Origin: JBDTGE01 sp050742975
GTDB taxonomy: Bacteria; Actinomycetota; Actinomycetes; Mycobacteriales; Jatrophihabitantaceae
NCBI GenBank assembly: GCA_050742975.1
Contig: JBOGDQ010000193.1
Span: 1-12,202 of the forward strand
Direction: 5' to 3'
Length of the DNA: 12,202 nucleotides
The position numbers were made by a program, and so were the translations under genes. Positions 1-6,620 of this stretch are shown here, piece after piece. Numbering within the stretch: the stretch's first letter is position 1; every line of letters begins with the position of its first letter. The notes beneath the pieces were generated by a model, which was not told the origin of the DNA, did not search any database, and saw only the letters and a program-made list of their open reading frames with translations.

Positions 1-61
1 GCACGCGGGCGCCCCCGAGCTCGACCACCACGTCCTCGAAGGTGAAGAGCGGCTCGCCCAT
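1..61 (-). CDS. N-terminal fragment, probable ABC transporter ATP-binding protein (partial)
   Basis: Read on the minus strand, an ATG at 61-59 opens 20 codons that run off the window edge: MGEPLFTFEDVVVELGGARV. The pattern of hydrophobic residues, then E-D-V, then V-E-L-G-G-x-R-V, is the usual first beta-strand pair of ABC ATPases, just before the A-loop and the Walker A region. Those diagnostic motifs lie outside the window, so this is family resemblance, not proof. The gene is divergent from mutB with only 45 bp between the two starts. No Shine-Dalgarno precedes the ATG. A weak -10-like hexamer (CAGAAT on the minus strand) ends 6 nt before it, so the transcript could be leaderless. No functional link to mutB is implied by the sequence. 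Confidence 0.45.
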   Translation of the reverse strand, partial: MGEPLFTFEDVVVELGGARV

Positions 62-93
62 CCGCAGATTCTGCTGCTTCGCGGCCCCGGCCG

Positions 94-106
94 TAGATTT
101 GGCCCC
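94..106 (+). promoter_or_regulatory. Probable leaderless promoter of mutB-meaB
   Basis: TAGATT at 94-99 fits the actinobacterial TANNNT -10 consensus. It is followed by 7 nt and then the GTG start at 107, so the predicted transcription start falls on the start codon. No purine-rich Shine-Dalgarno lies in the gap, which reads TGGCCCC. No good -35 is visible about 17 bp upstream. The 45-bp divergent gap is too short for a cobalamin riboswitch. Confidence 0.45.
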
Positions 107-2251
107 GTGACGGACAAGAAGCCGAGCATCGACGACTGGCGGGCGCTCGCCTCGAAGGACCTGAAGGGCGCCGACCCCGACACGCTCGTGTGGGACACGC
201 CCGAGGGCATCCCCGTCAAGCCGCTCTACACCGAAGAGGACCTCGCCGGCGTCGAGCACCTCGGAGGCCTGCCCGGCTTCGCACCGTTCGTCCGCGGACC
301 CCGGGCCACGATGTACACGGGTCGGCCCTGGACGATCCGCCAGTACGCCGGCTTCTCCACGGCCGCCGAGTCCAACGCGTTCTACCGACGCAACCTGGCG
401 ATGGGCCAGAAGGGCCTCTCGATCGCGTTCGACCTGCCCACGCACCGCGGCTACGACAGCGACAACGAGCGGGTGGTCGGCGACGTCGGCATGGCCGGCG
501 TGGCCATCGACTCGATCTACGACATGCGCCAGCTCTTCGACGGCATCCCGCTCGATCGCATGTCGGTGTCGATGACGATGAACGGGGCGGTACTGCCCGT
601 GCTCGCGCTCTACGTCGTCGCGGCCGAGGAACAAGGTGTGCAGCCCGCTGCGCTGACCGGGACCATCCAGAACGACATCCTCAAGGAGTTCATGGTCCGC
701 AACACCTACATCTACCCGCCGGCACCGTCGATGCGGATCATCAGCGACATCTTCGAGTACACCTCGCAGAAGATGCCCAAGTTCAACTCGATCTCGATCT
801 CCGGCTACCACATCCAGGAGGCCGGGGCGACGGCCGACCTCGAGCTCGCCTACACGCTCGCCGACGGCGTCGAGTACCTCCGCGCGGGAATCGCCGCCGG
901 CCTGGACATCGACCGGTTCGCGCCGCGCCTGTCGTTCTTCTGGGCGATCGGGACGAACTTCTTCATGGAGGTCGCGAAGCTGCGCGCGGCCCGGCTGCTC
1001 TGGGCCAAGCTGGTCAGGCAGTTCGAGCCGTCCTCGCCGAAGTCGCTGTCCCTGCGCACCCACTCGCAGACCTCCGGCTGGTCGCTGACGGCGCAGGACG
1101 TGTTCAACAACGTGATCCGCACCTGCGTCGAGGCGATGGCCGCCACGCAGGGTCACACGCAATCGCTGCACACGAACGCGCTGGACGAGGCGCTGGCGCT
1201 GCCGACCGACTTCTCCGCCCGCGTCGCCCGCAACACGCAGCTGGTGCTGCAGCAAGAGTCGGGGACGACGCGCGTGATCGACCCGTGGGGCGGCTCGTAC
1301 TACGTCGAGAAGCTGACGTACGACCTGGCGCGCCGGGCGTGGTCGCACATCCAGGAGGTGGAGGCCGCCGGCGGCATGGCCAAGGCAATCGACGCCGGGC
1401 TGCCCAAGCTGCGCATCGAGGAGGCGGCGGCCCGGACCCAGGCGCGGATCGACTCCGGGCGCCAGCCGCTGATCGGGGTGAACAAGTACCGCCTGGACGT
1501 CGAGGACGAGCTGGACGTGCTCAAGATCGACAACTCGGCGGTGCGGGCCGAGCAGGTCGACAAGCTGCAGCGGCTGCGCGCCGAGCGCGACGAGCCCGCG
1601 ACCCGGGCGGCGCTGGACGCCTTGACCGCCGCGGCACGGACGAAGCGGGCGGGGCTCGAGCACAATCTGCTGACGCTGGCGATCGACGCGGCCCGCGCCA
1701 AGGCCACCGTCGGCGAGATCTCGGACGCGCTGGAGCAGGTGTACGGGCGACACGCGGCGACGATCCGCACGATCTCGGGCGTGTACCGGGAGGAGGCTGG
1801 AGCGGTGAGCGTGATCGAGCAGGCACGCGCGGCGACCGATACCTTCGCGCAGGAGCAGGGCCGCCGCCCGCGCATCCTGGTCGCGAAGATGGGCCAGGAC
1901 GGGCACGACCGCGGCCAGAAGGTCATCGCCACCGCGTTCGCAGACCTCGGCTTCGACGTCGACGTCGGCCCGCTGTTCCAGACGCCGGGCGAGGTCGCGC
2001 GCCAGGCCATCGAGGCGGACGTGCACGTCGTCGGCGTCAACTCGCTCGCCGCGGGGCACCTGACCCTCGTCCCGGCGCTGCGCGATGCGCTTGCCGAGCA
2101 GGGCCGTCCGGACATCCTGATCGTGGTCGGCGGCGTCATCCCGCCGCAGGACTTCGCCGAGTTGCGGGCGGCCGGCGCGGCGGCGATCTTCCCGCCCGGG
2201 ACTGTTATCGCCGACTCCGCGCTGCAGTTGCTGGCCACCCTCAGCGAATGA
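107..2251 (+). CDS. mutB: Methylmalonyl-CoA mutase, large (catalytic) subunit
   Basis: Adenosylcobalamin-dependent isomerisation of (R)-methylmalonyl-CoA to succinyl-CoA in the cytoplasm, linking propionyl-CoA breakdown to the TCA cycle or, in reverse, supplying methylmalonyl-CoA. The 714 residues hold the substrate-binding TIM barrel (about 40-400), a linker, and a C-terminal B12-binding domain (about 585-714). The base-off/His-on motif is D598-G-H600-D-R-G603, with H600 as axial cobalt ligand and K594 nearby. Residues matching the Propionibacterium catalytic Tyr89, Arg207 and His244 are Y80, R198 and H235. Length and sequence match the catalytic alpha subunit throughout. No small-subunit gene (mutA) lies upstream; the neighbour there is divergent. 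The enzyme is therefore either a homodimer or paired with a mutA elsewhere. GTG at 107 is the only start consistent with the family N-terminus, and it appears leaderless. It overlaps meaB by 4 bp. Confidence 0.97.
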   Translation: MTDKKPSIDDWRALASKDLKGADPDTLVWDTPEGIPVKPLYTEEDLAGVEHLGGLPGFAPFVRGPRATMYTGRPWTIRQYAGFSTAAESNAFYRRNLAMGQKGLSIAFDLPTHRGYDSDNERVVGDVGMAGVAIDSIYDMRQLFDGIPLDRMSVSMTMNGAVLPVLALYVVAAEEQGVQPAALTGTIQNDILKEFMVRNTYIYPPAPSMRIISDIFEYTSQKMPKFNSISISGYHIQEAGATADLELAYTLADGVEYLRAGIAAGLDIDRFAPRLSFFWAIGTNFFMEVAKLRAARLLWAKLVRQFEPSSPKSLSLRTHSQTSGWSLTAQDVFNNVIRTCVEAMAATQGHTQSLHTNALDEALALPTDFSARVARNTQLVLQQESGTTRVIDPWGGSYYVEKLTYDLARRAWSHIQEVEAAGGMAKAIDAGLPKLRIEEAAARTQARIDSGRQPLIGVNKYRLDVEDELDVLKIDNSAVRAEQVDKLQRLRAERDEPATRAALDALTAAARTKRAGLEHNLLTLAIDAARAKATVGEISDALEQVYGRHAATIRTISGVYREEAGAVSVIEQARAATDTFAQEQGRRPRILVAKMGQDGHDRGQKVIATAFADLGFDVDVGPLFQTPGEVARQAIEADVHVVGVNSLAAGHLTLVPALRDALAEQGRPDILIVVGGVIPPQDFAELRAAGAAAIFPPGTVIADSALQLLATLSE

Positions 2252-3240
2252 AGGCCGACCGGGTCCTGGCCGGCGATCGGGCCGCGATCGCGCGCGCGAT
2301 CACGCTCGTCGAGTCGCGGCGCGCCGATCATCGCGACCGGGCGCAAGCCCTGCTGGGCGAGCTGCTGCCCCACACCGGAGGCGCGGTGCGAGTCGGCGTC
2401 TCAGGCGTCCCGGGCGTGGGCAAGTCGACGTTCATCGACCAGCTCGGCGTGAACCTGATCGCCGACGGGCACCGCGTCGCCGTCCTGGCGGTGGACCCGT
2501 CGTCCTCGCGCACCGGCGGCTCGATCCTGGGCGACCGGACGCGGATGACCCGGCTGTCCGTCGACGAGCACGCGTTCGTCCGCCCGTCGCCGGCGGCGGG
2601 CACGCTGGGCGGCGTCGCCAAAGCCACCCGCGAGAGCATGCTGGTGATGGAGGCCGCGGGCTATGACGTGGTGCTGGTCGAGACCGTCGGCGTCGGGCAG
2701 TCCGAGTACGTGGTGGCCGACATGGTCGACACGTTCGTGTTCCTGACGCTCGCGCGTACGGGCGATCAGCTGCAGGGCATGAAGCGCGGGATCCTCGAAC
2801 TGGCTGACGTGATCGGCGTGAACAAGGCCGACGAGCAGCACGAGGACGAGTCGGCACGGGCGGCTCGGGAGCTGTCCGGCGCGCTGCGCTTCCTGCGCGG
2901 TAGTAGTGACGCGTGGCAGGCGCCGGTCATCACCTGCAGCGGCCTGCACGACCTCAACCTGGACCGGGTGTGGAAGCACGTGCTGCGGCACCGCGACTGG
3001 TTGGACGCGCACAACGGCGGCAATCCCGCCGGTGTGGGCGCAGCCGGCGGGGGAGGCCTGGCCGCCAAGCGCAAGTGGCAGCTGGTCGAGTGGACGCGGG
3101 CGATGGTGCGCGATCGACTCCTCGCCCGGCTGGACGCATCCGACGTGCGCGAGGCGGTCGCGGCGGCGGAGGCTGCCGTGCTCGCCGGCGAACTCACCCC
3201 CGACCAAGCCGCGAACCGGATCCTCGACGCCCTGCCCTGA
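2248..3240 (+). CDS. meaB: MeaB/ArgK-type G-protein chaperone of methylmalonyl-CoA mutase
   Basis: P-loop GTPase of the SIMIBI class (human MMAA, bacterial MeaB). It protects MCM from inactivation, gates AdoCbl loading and removes damaged cofactor. Of 330 residues, the Walker A motif G53-VPGVGKS60 follows an N-terminal helical segment. The DPSSSRTGGSILGDR stretch (83-97) and E145-TVGVGQSE are characteristic family switch regions, and N192-KAD195 is the guanine-specificity motif. The C-terminal helical region (about 270-330, including KRKWQLVEW) corresponds to the dimerisation arm. The ATG overlaps the mutB stop as ATGA, with no clear Shine-Dalgarno, so translation is probably coupled. That arrangement makes MutB the likely client. 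An older family name, ArgK (arginine/ornithine transport kinase), should not be carried over. The gene ends directly in hairpin A1. Confidence 0.96.
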   Translation: MKADRVLAGDRAAIARAITLVESRRADHRDRAQALLGELLPHTGGAVRVGVSGVPGVGKSTFIDQLGVNLIADGHRVAVLAVDPSSSRTGGSILGDRTRMTRLSVDEHAFVRPSPAAGTLGGVAKATRESMLVMEAAGYDVVLVETVGVGQSEYVVADMVDTFVFLTLARTGDQLQGMKRGILELADVIGVNKADEQHEDESARAARELSGALRFLRGSSDAWQAPVITCSGLHDLNLDRVWKHVLRHRDWLDAHNGGNPAGVGAAGGGGLAAKRKWQLVEWTRAMVRDRLLARLDASDVREAVAAAEAAVLAGELTPDQAANRILDALP

Positions 3241-3297
3241 CCCGATTGTGCAACTTCTGGCGGCGTGAGAGCGGTCAGAGTTGCACAATCGGGGTCA
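3238..3297. terminator. Palindrome A1: bidirectional terminator-like hairpin at the meaB/antiporter junction
   Basis: The left arm CCCGATTGTGCAACT (3241-3255) pairs with AGTTGCACAATCGGG (3279-3293). The arms extend into both stop codons (TGA at 3238-3240, TCA at 3295-3297) with one bulged G. The loop is 23 nt and may close further through CTG/CAG. The hairpin fills the whole 54-bp gap between two convergent genes, which is why I call it a terminator. It lacks a U-tract, as is common in actinobacteria. A related copy, A2, lies at 10949-10999, so it is also a dispersed repeat. Confidence 0.7.
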
Positions 3298-4740
3298 GGA
3301 GAACAGGGTCGCTGCCTGGTCGTCGTCGGCCAGCGCCAGGATCTCGTCGCCGGCTCGCAGGACCGTCTCGCCCCGCACCTGGACCAGCCGTCCGGCCCGG
3401 CTGATCATGCTGATCCAGACGTCCTCGCCAAGGGGCAGTTCCGCGATCGCCGCGCCGTCCGCGGTCGACCCGGCGGCGACGACGTAGCGGTGCAGGCCCT
3501 CGGGCTCGTCACGGAACCGCATGCCGAGCGCCCACGGCTCTGGCTCGACCACCCGCATCGGCACGTTCCACAGCCGGGCCAGCGGCGGCACCAGACCGCC
3601 CTGCACGAGCACCGAGACCAGCACGACCACGAAGATCACCGAATAGAGCCGGTCGGCACCGCGCACGCCCTCGGCGATCACGTAGGTGCCGAGCAGGATG
3701 GGCACCGCGCCCTTGAGCCCGGACCACAGCACGAACGCCCGCTCACCCAGCCTCAGCTTGATCGGGATCAGCAACGCCCCGACGAGCAGCGGCCGGACGA
3801 GCAGGATCAGCAGGGCTGCCAGCCCCAGTCCCGTCCACACCCGGCCGTGCCCGAGGGCGTCCGAGATCGGGATCGACAGCCCCAGCACGGTGAACGCGAC
3901 GATCTCGCTCAGGCTGCCGGCCGCGCTGGTGAACCGCTCGATCTCGCGCTTGTACGGCGCGCGCCCGTCGCCGACCAGGATGCCGGCCAGGAACACCGCG
4001 AGGAACCCCGAACCGTGGCAGGCCGCAGCGGCGCCGTAGATCAGCAGGCTGAACGCCACCGTCCGCAGCGAGTACAGCGCCTCGTTCGGCATCGGCAGGT
4101 GCCGCATCAGCCAGCGCAGCGCGTACCCGCCCGCAACTCCGAACACCAGGCCCACGGCCATCTGCAGGACGAACTCGAGGATCCCGTGACCGACGGCGGA
4201 CCAGCCCGAACCCGTCGCGCCCAGCAGGCTGATCATCAGCGCGATGCCGACCGGGTCGTTCGCGCCTGACTCGCCCTCGAGCAGGGTGCCGGTGCGGCCG
4301 GAGATCTCCCGCCGGCCAAGGACGGAGAACACGACGGCCGGATCGGTCGGCGCGAGCGCGGTGCCGATCAGCAGCGCCAACTTCCAGTCGAAGCCGAACA
4401 GCCCGTGCGCCGCGAGCGCGAGGGCGCCCGCGGTGACGAGCGTGCCCGCCAGGCCGATCCACACCACGCCGCCCGCGGCTGACCGGAACCGGCGCCAGCC
4501 GATGTGCATGCCGCCGTCGAACAGGATCAGGACGAGCGCGACGGTCACGATCCGCTGGTCGGCGACGATGCTGAGCGACCCGAGCGTGGGGGACAGGTCG
4601 GCGGCGATCGAGGCAGCGAGCAGGAAGATCGCGGGCGCCGGGATACCGATGCGCTCGGAGATCCGGCTCGAGCCGACGGCGGCGAGCAACGCCACCGCGG
4701 CCACGGTGACGACGATGGCGAACGGTTCCAGATCGTGCAC
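3295..4740 (-). CDS. CPA1-type cation (K+ or Na+)/proton antiporter, NhaP2/CvrA-like
   Basis: Integral membrane antiporter of 481 residues exchanging monovalent cations for protons, with a role in pH, osmotic or cell-volume control. About a dozen hydrophobic segments fill residues 5-395. Family marks include LFDGG (73-77), the APTDPAVV stretch (130-137) and EGESGANDP (155-163), where N161-D162 is the ion-binding Asn-Asp pair. The last 75 residues or so (from about 407) are soluble and resemble a TrkA-C (RCK_C) regulatory domain, as in NhaP2/CvrA potassium/proton antiporters. That domain favours K+ over Na+, but the ion cannot be read from sequence. The start is GTG at 4740, preceded by GGGAG four nt upstream. 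A -10-like TAGATT lies at 4770-4765. It converges on meaB through hairpin A1 and is divergent from the M20 gene. Confidence 0.9.
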   Translation of the reverse strand: MHDLEPFAIVVTVAAVALLAAVGSSRISERIGIPAPAIFLLAASIAADLSPTLGSLSIVADQRIVTVALVLILFDGGMHIGWRRFRSAAGGVVWIGLAGTLVTAGALALAAHGLFGFDWKLALLIGTALAPTDPAVVFSVLGRREISGRTGTLLEGESGANDPVGIALMISLLGATGSGWSAVGHGILEFVLQMAVGLVFGVAGGYALRWLMRHLPMPNEALYSLRTVAFSLLIYGAAAACHGSGFLAVFLAGILVGDGRAPYKREIERFTSAAGSLSEIVAFTVLGLSIPISDALGHGRVWTGLGLAALLILLVRPLLVGALLIPIKLRLGERAFVLWSGLKGAVPILLGTYVIAEGVRGADRLYSVIFVVVLVSVLVQGGLVPPLARLWNVPMRVVEPEPWALGMRFRDEPEGLHRYVVAAGSTADGAAIAELPLGEDVWISMISRAGRLVQVRGETVLRAGDEILALADDDQAATLFS

Positions 4741-4764
4741 AGCGCTCCCGGGGTAGGTTGCCGC

Positions 4765-4770
4765 AATCTA
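4765..4770 (-). promoter_or_regulatory. Candidate -10 box of the antiporter gene
   Basis: On the minus strand this reads TAGATT, the same hexamer as at mutB, 24 nt before the GTG start. That would give a 5' leader of about 17 nt carrying GGGAG. Its upstream bases are shared with the outer edge of palindrome B1, so RNA polymerase and any factor bound to B1 would compete for space. No clear -35 is visible. Confidence 0.35.
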
Positions 4771-4827
4771 CCGATGAACACCCCCTTCAGCGCGCGTGAC
4801 GCCGCTGAAGGGGGTGTTCATCGGTAG
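4768..4827. repeat. Palindrome B1: perfect 25-bp inverted repeat in a divergent promoter region
   Basis: The arm at 4768-4792, which includes GAACACCCCCTTCAGCG, is exactly complementary to the arm at 4803-4827. The loop is 10 nt (4793-4802). It lies between divergent genes, so it is not at the 3' end of either one and is hard to explain as their terminator. A related palindrome, B2 (10578-10628), shares TGAAYACCCC on the left arm and GCTGA(A)GGGGGTRTTCA on the right arm. Possible roles are a dispersed intergenic repeat, an insulator against antisense transcription, or a binding site. Confidence 0.8.
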
Positions 4828-4841
4828 CGGGCAGGTACAGC

Positions 4842-4847
4842 TACGCT
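4842..4847 (+). promoter_or_regulatory. Candidate -10 box of the M20 hydrolase transcript
   Basis: TACGCT fits TANNNT. The predicted transcription start lies around 4854-4855, on or next to an ATG at 4855 that opens a 12-codon ORF ending at the M20 start. The same hexamer precedes the GGCT gene on the minus strand (8725-8720). No convincing -35 is seen; palindrome B1 occupies that region. Confidence 0.35.
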
Positions 4848-4854
4848 CCAGGTG

Positions 4855-4893
4855 ATGCTCATGACCGATCCGAACGAGGACTCCTGCCTGTGA
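4855..4893 (+). CDS. Possible 12-residue leader peptide upstream of the M20 hydrolase
   Basis: ATG at 4855 opens MLMTDPNEDSCL and stops with TGA at 4891-4893. It begins 7 nt after TACGCT, so it could be translated from a leaderless transcript. Its stop overlaps the GTG at 4890-4892 and the ATG at 4893-4895 of the next gene, in the arrangement GTGATG, which suggests translational coupling. A second in-frame ATG is at 4861. There is no attenuator-like run of one amino acid. The ORF is short enough to occur by chance, so this is tentative. Confidence 0.22.
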   Translation: MLMTDPNEDSCL

Positions 4894-6029
4894 TGGATGT
4901 CGTCTCGATCCGGCGCGATCTGCACGCGCATCCCGAGCTGGCGTTCGCCGAGACCCGCACGTCCGCGTTGATCATGCGCGAGCTGCAACTGCTGGGCCTG
5001 GCGCCGCGCGCGCTGCGCGGCGGGACGGGCGCGGTGTGCGACATCGGGACGTCGGGGCCGCTCGTCGCGCTGCGGGCCGACATCGACGCGCTGCCGATCG
5101 CCGACCTCAAGACCGTCCCCTACCGCTCGACCGTGGACGGCGTGTGTCACGGCTGCGGTCACGACGCGCACACCGCGATCCTGCTGGCCGTCGCTGCCGA
5201 GTTGGTGAACGCCGAGCTGTCCGGCCGGATCAGGCTGATCTTCCAGCCGGCCGAGGAGACCCAACCCGGCGGCGCGCCCACCGCCATCGCCGACGGGGTA
5301 CTGGACGGCGTGGAGCGGATCTTCGCGCTGCACTGCGATCCGCGGCTGGAGACGGGGCGGATCGGGCTGCGGGTCGGGCCGATCACCGCCGCGTGCGATC
5401 ACCTCGAGGTCGTCCTGTCCGGGGACGGCGGGCACACCGCCCGGCCCCATCTCACCGCTGACCTGGTGTACGCGATCGGGCGGGTCATCACCGAGTTGCC
5501 CGGCATGCTGTCGCGCCGGGTCGACCCGAGGGCCGCGCTGTCGCTCGTGTGGGGGGCGGTCGATGCCGGCCGCGCGGCCAACGCGATCCCGATGTCCGGC
5601 CGGCTGAGCGGGACCCTGCGCGTCCTGGACCGCGACGCGTGGGACGCCGCCGGGCCGCTCGTCTGCGAGCTCGTCGAGCAGCTCGTCGCGCCGTCCGGGG
5701 CGAAGGCCGAGACGACCTACATTCGCGGTGTGCCGCCGGTCGTCAACGACGCGGCCGCGGTGGACCTGCAGCGCGCAGCGGTTCGCGAGGCGCTCGGTGC
5801 CGGGGCGCTCGCCGACACCGAGCAGAGCATGGGCGGCGAGGACTTCGCCTGGTACCTCGGCACGGTGCCCGGCGCGCTGGCGCGCCTGGGCGTCCGGCGC
5901 GCTGGTGCCGCGCCGTTCGACCTGCACCAGGGGACGTTCGACATCGACGAGGCGGCGCTGGCGATCGGCGTCCGGTACACGGTCGCGCTCGCCCGGGCCG
6001 CGCTCGCCCGCCCGCTCGCGACGGGCTAG
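4890..6029 (+). CDS. M20 family metallopeptidase / amidohydrolase (AmiA/HipO-like)
   Basis: Zinc-dependent cytoplasmic hydrolase of N-acyl amino acids or small amides, related to hippurate hydrolase, IAA-amino-acid hydrolase and mycobacterial AmiA1/AmiB1; the true substrate is unknown. The protein has 379 residues. The N-terminal HAHPEL motif (12-17) is followed by DIDALPI (64-70) and then the metal motif C89-G-H91-D-A-H94. QPAEE (119-123) supplies the catalytic and ligand Glu residues, and H148 (LHCDP) and H346 (near FDLHQGTFDIDE) are the remaining ligands. The dimerisation domain lies at about 170-285 (SGDGGHTARPH). GTG at 4890 has GAGGA nine nt upstream; ATG at 4893 is an alternative one codon later. 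No other ATG or GTG occurs in frame before an upstream stop. It converges on the XRE/membrane pair with a 7-bp gap. Confidence 0.93.
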   Translation: MMDVVSIRRDLHAHPELAFAETRTSALIMRELQLLGLAPRALRGGTGAVCDIGTSGPLVALRADIDALPIADLKTVPYRSTVDGVCHGCGHDAHTAILLAVAAELVNAELSGRIRLIFQPAEETQPGGAPTAIADGVLDGVERIFALHCDPRLETGRIGLRVGPITAACDHLEVVLSGDGGHTARPHLTADLVYAIGRVITELPGMLSRRVDPRAALSLVWGAVDAGRAANAIPMSGRLSGTLRVLDRDAWDAAGPLVCELVEQLVAPSGAKAETTYIRGVPPVVNDAAAVDLQRAAVREALGAGALADTEQSMGGEDFAWYLGTVPGALARLGVRRAGAAPFDLHQGTFDIDEAALAIGVRYTVALARAALARPLATG

Positions 6030-6042
6030 CCAGCGGCTAACC
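6024..6042. terminator. Short imperfect hairpin at the M20/membrane-protein convergent junction
   Basis: TAGCC (6027-6031) and GGCTA (6035-6039) face each other over a 3-nt loop. After one mismatch, GG and CC extend the stem. The two stop codons (TAG at 6027-6029; CTA at 6037-6039) form part of the arms, as at the other two convergent junctions here. The stem is weak, so its function as a terminator is uncertain. Confidence 0.25.
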
Positions 6043-6438
6043 GCGGCGCGAGTACCAGACCGTCGCGGCGATGAAGGCGCAGCCCCCGACGGCGCACAGC
6101 CCGCAGAACACCCAGCTGTACCTCGATCCGGTGGCCAGCGTGATCATCGCTCCGGCGACGAGGACGACGACGAGGACCTGCGCCGTGGCCGCGCTGGCGC
6201 GGAGCATCAGCTGCGCCTGGCGCTCGTCGGCTGCGTTGCCGCTCAGCAGCGCCAGTGGCTCACCGCGCTTGCGAAAGACGAGCAGCAGCGTGCCGTAGCC
6301 GAGCATCACGGCGAAGCCGCCGAACGCGAGCCAGTGATCGTTGCGGACGAGCCCGATCGTCAGGTACGCGATCGCCGCCGCGCCGCAGACCGCGGCGAAC
6401 GCGAGGCGGCCGTCGTGACGAATGGTCTTAGCCGACAT
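6037..6438 (-). CDS. Four-helix membrane protein paired with an XRE regulator
   Basis: 133 residues with four predicted transmembrane helices at about 12-31, 36-56, 83-103 and 108-128. Between helices 2 and 3 is a charged cytoplasmic loop with SGNAADERQAQLMLRA (66-81). A D-E-R loop in a small four-helix protein encoded next to a short Cro/CI-type regulator is a pattern I know from DUF2178-like and similar families. I treat the exact family as unassigned. No catalytic motif is visible. A strong GGAGGAG sits 7 nt before the ATG, inside the regulator gene, and the start overlaps the regulator's 3' end by 11 bp. The two are therefore co-transcribed and probably act together. Possible roles are membrane sensing or sequestration of the regulator; this is inference. 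Confidence 0.8.
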   Translation of the reverse strand: MSAKTIRHDGRLAFAAVCGAAAIAYLTIGLVRNDHWLAFGGFAVMLGYGTLLLVFRKRGEPLALLSGNAADERQAQLMLRASAATAQVLVVVLVAGAMITLATGSRYSWVFCGLCAVGGCAFIAATVWYSRRG

Positions 6439-6619
6439 GGAAGATCTCCTCCACGGTTGTCTGGAAGTGGTGGGCGATCGCGATGGCCAGTGGCAGCGAC
6501 GGGTCGTACCGTCCCGTCTCGATCGCGATCACCGTCTGGCGCGAGACGCCCAGCCGCTCGCCGAGAGCAACCTGGGACAGGCCGGCAGCCTGCCGCAGTT
6601 CCCGGACGTCGTTCCGCAT
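6428..6619 (-). CDS. Small XRE (Cro/CI)-family transcriptional regulator
   Basis: 63 residues, almost entirely one helix-turn-helix domain. L14-SQVALGERLGVSRQTVIAIE (14-34) is the HTH proper, followed by the typical GRYDPSLPLAIAIAHHFQTTVEEIF tail. Length and the VEEIF ending match the stand-alone YozG-like subgroup that is encoded with small membrane proteins. There is no ligand or dimerisation domain beyond this. The ATG at 6619 has no Shine-Dalgarno, and a -10-like CAAACT ends 6 nt upstream, suggesting a leaderless mRNA. Three TGTCAAG half-sites directly upstream make negative autoregulation likely. It is the first gene of a two-gene operon with the membrane protein. Its other targets are unknown. 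Confidence 0.93.
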   Translation of the reverse strand: MRNDVRELRQAAGLSQVALGERLGVSRQTVIAIETGRYDPSLPLAIAIAHHFQTTVEEIFHVG

Positions 6620-6620
6620 G

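Noticed and set aside
62..106. Cobalamin riboswitch before the B12-dependent mutB
   Set aside because: Only 45 bp separate the divergent starts, far too short, and the promoter appears to place the RNA 5' end at the start codon.
1300..2373. Long minus-strand ORF opposite mutB
   Set aside because: Low-complexity Ser/Ala/Arg composition is typical of the antisense frame in high-GC genes, and the sense strand encodes a certain enzyme.
190..3240. Very long plus-strand frame running through mutB into meaB (would be 1016 residues)
   Set aside because: The first two thirds are an Arg/Ala/Gly-rich alternate frame of mutB. Only the part from ATG 2248 is protein-like, and it is MeaB. It is not a fusion.
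3238..3297. Palindromes A and B as insertion-sequence ends or MITEs with target duplications
   Set aside because: No transposase, no flanking direct repeats seen, and two of the four sit exactly on convergent stop codons, which fits termination better than insertion. A genome-wide search could reopen this.
3265..4269. Plus-strand ORF of 334 codons opposite the antiporter
   Set aside because: Its His/Gln/Arg/Asp-rich sequence is the antisense shadow of the membrane-protein codons, and it has no recognisable domain.
4818..5927. Minus-strand ORF of 369 codons opposite the M20 gene
   Set aside because: Antisense shadow with no motif. The sense strand has all M20 metal ligands.
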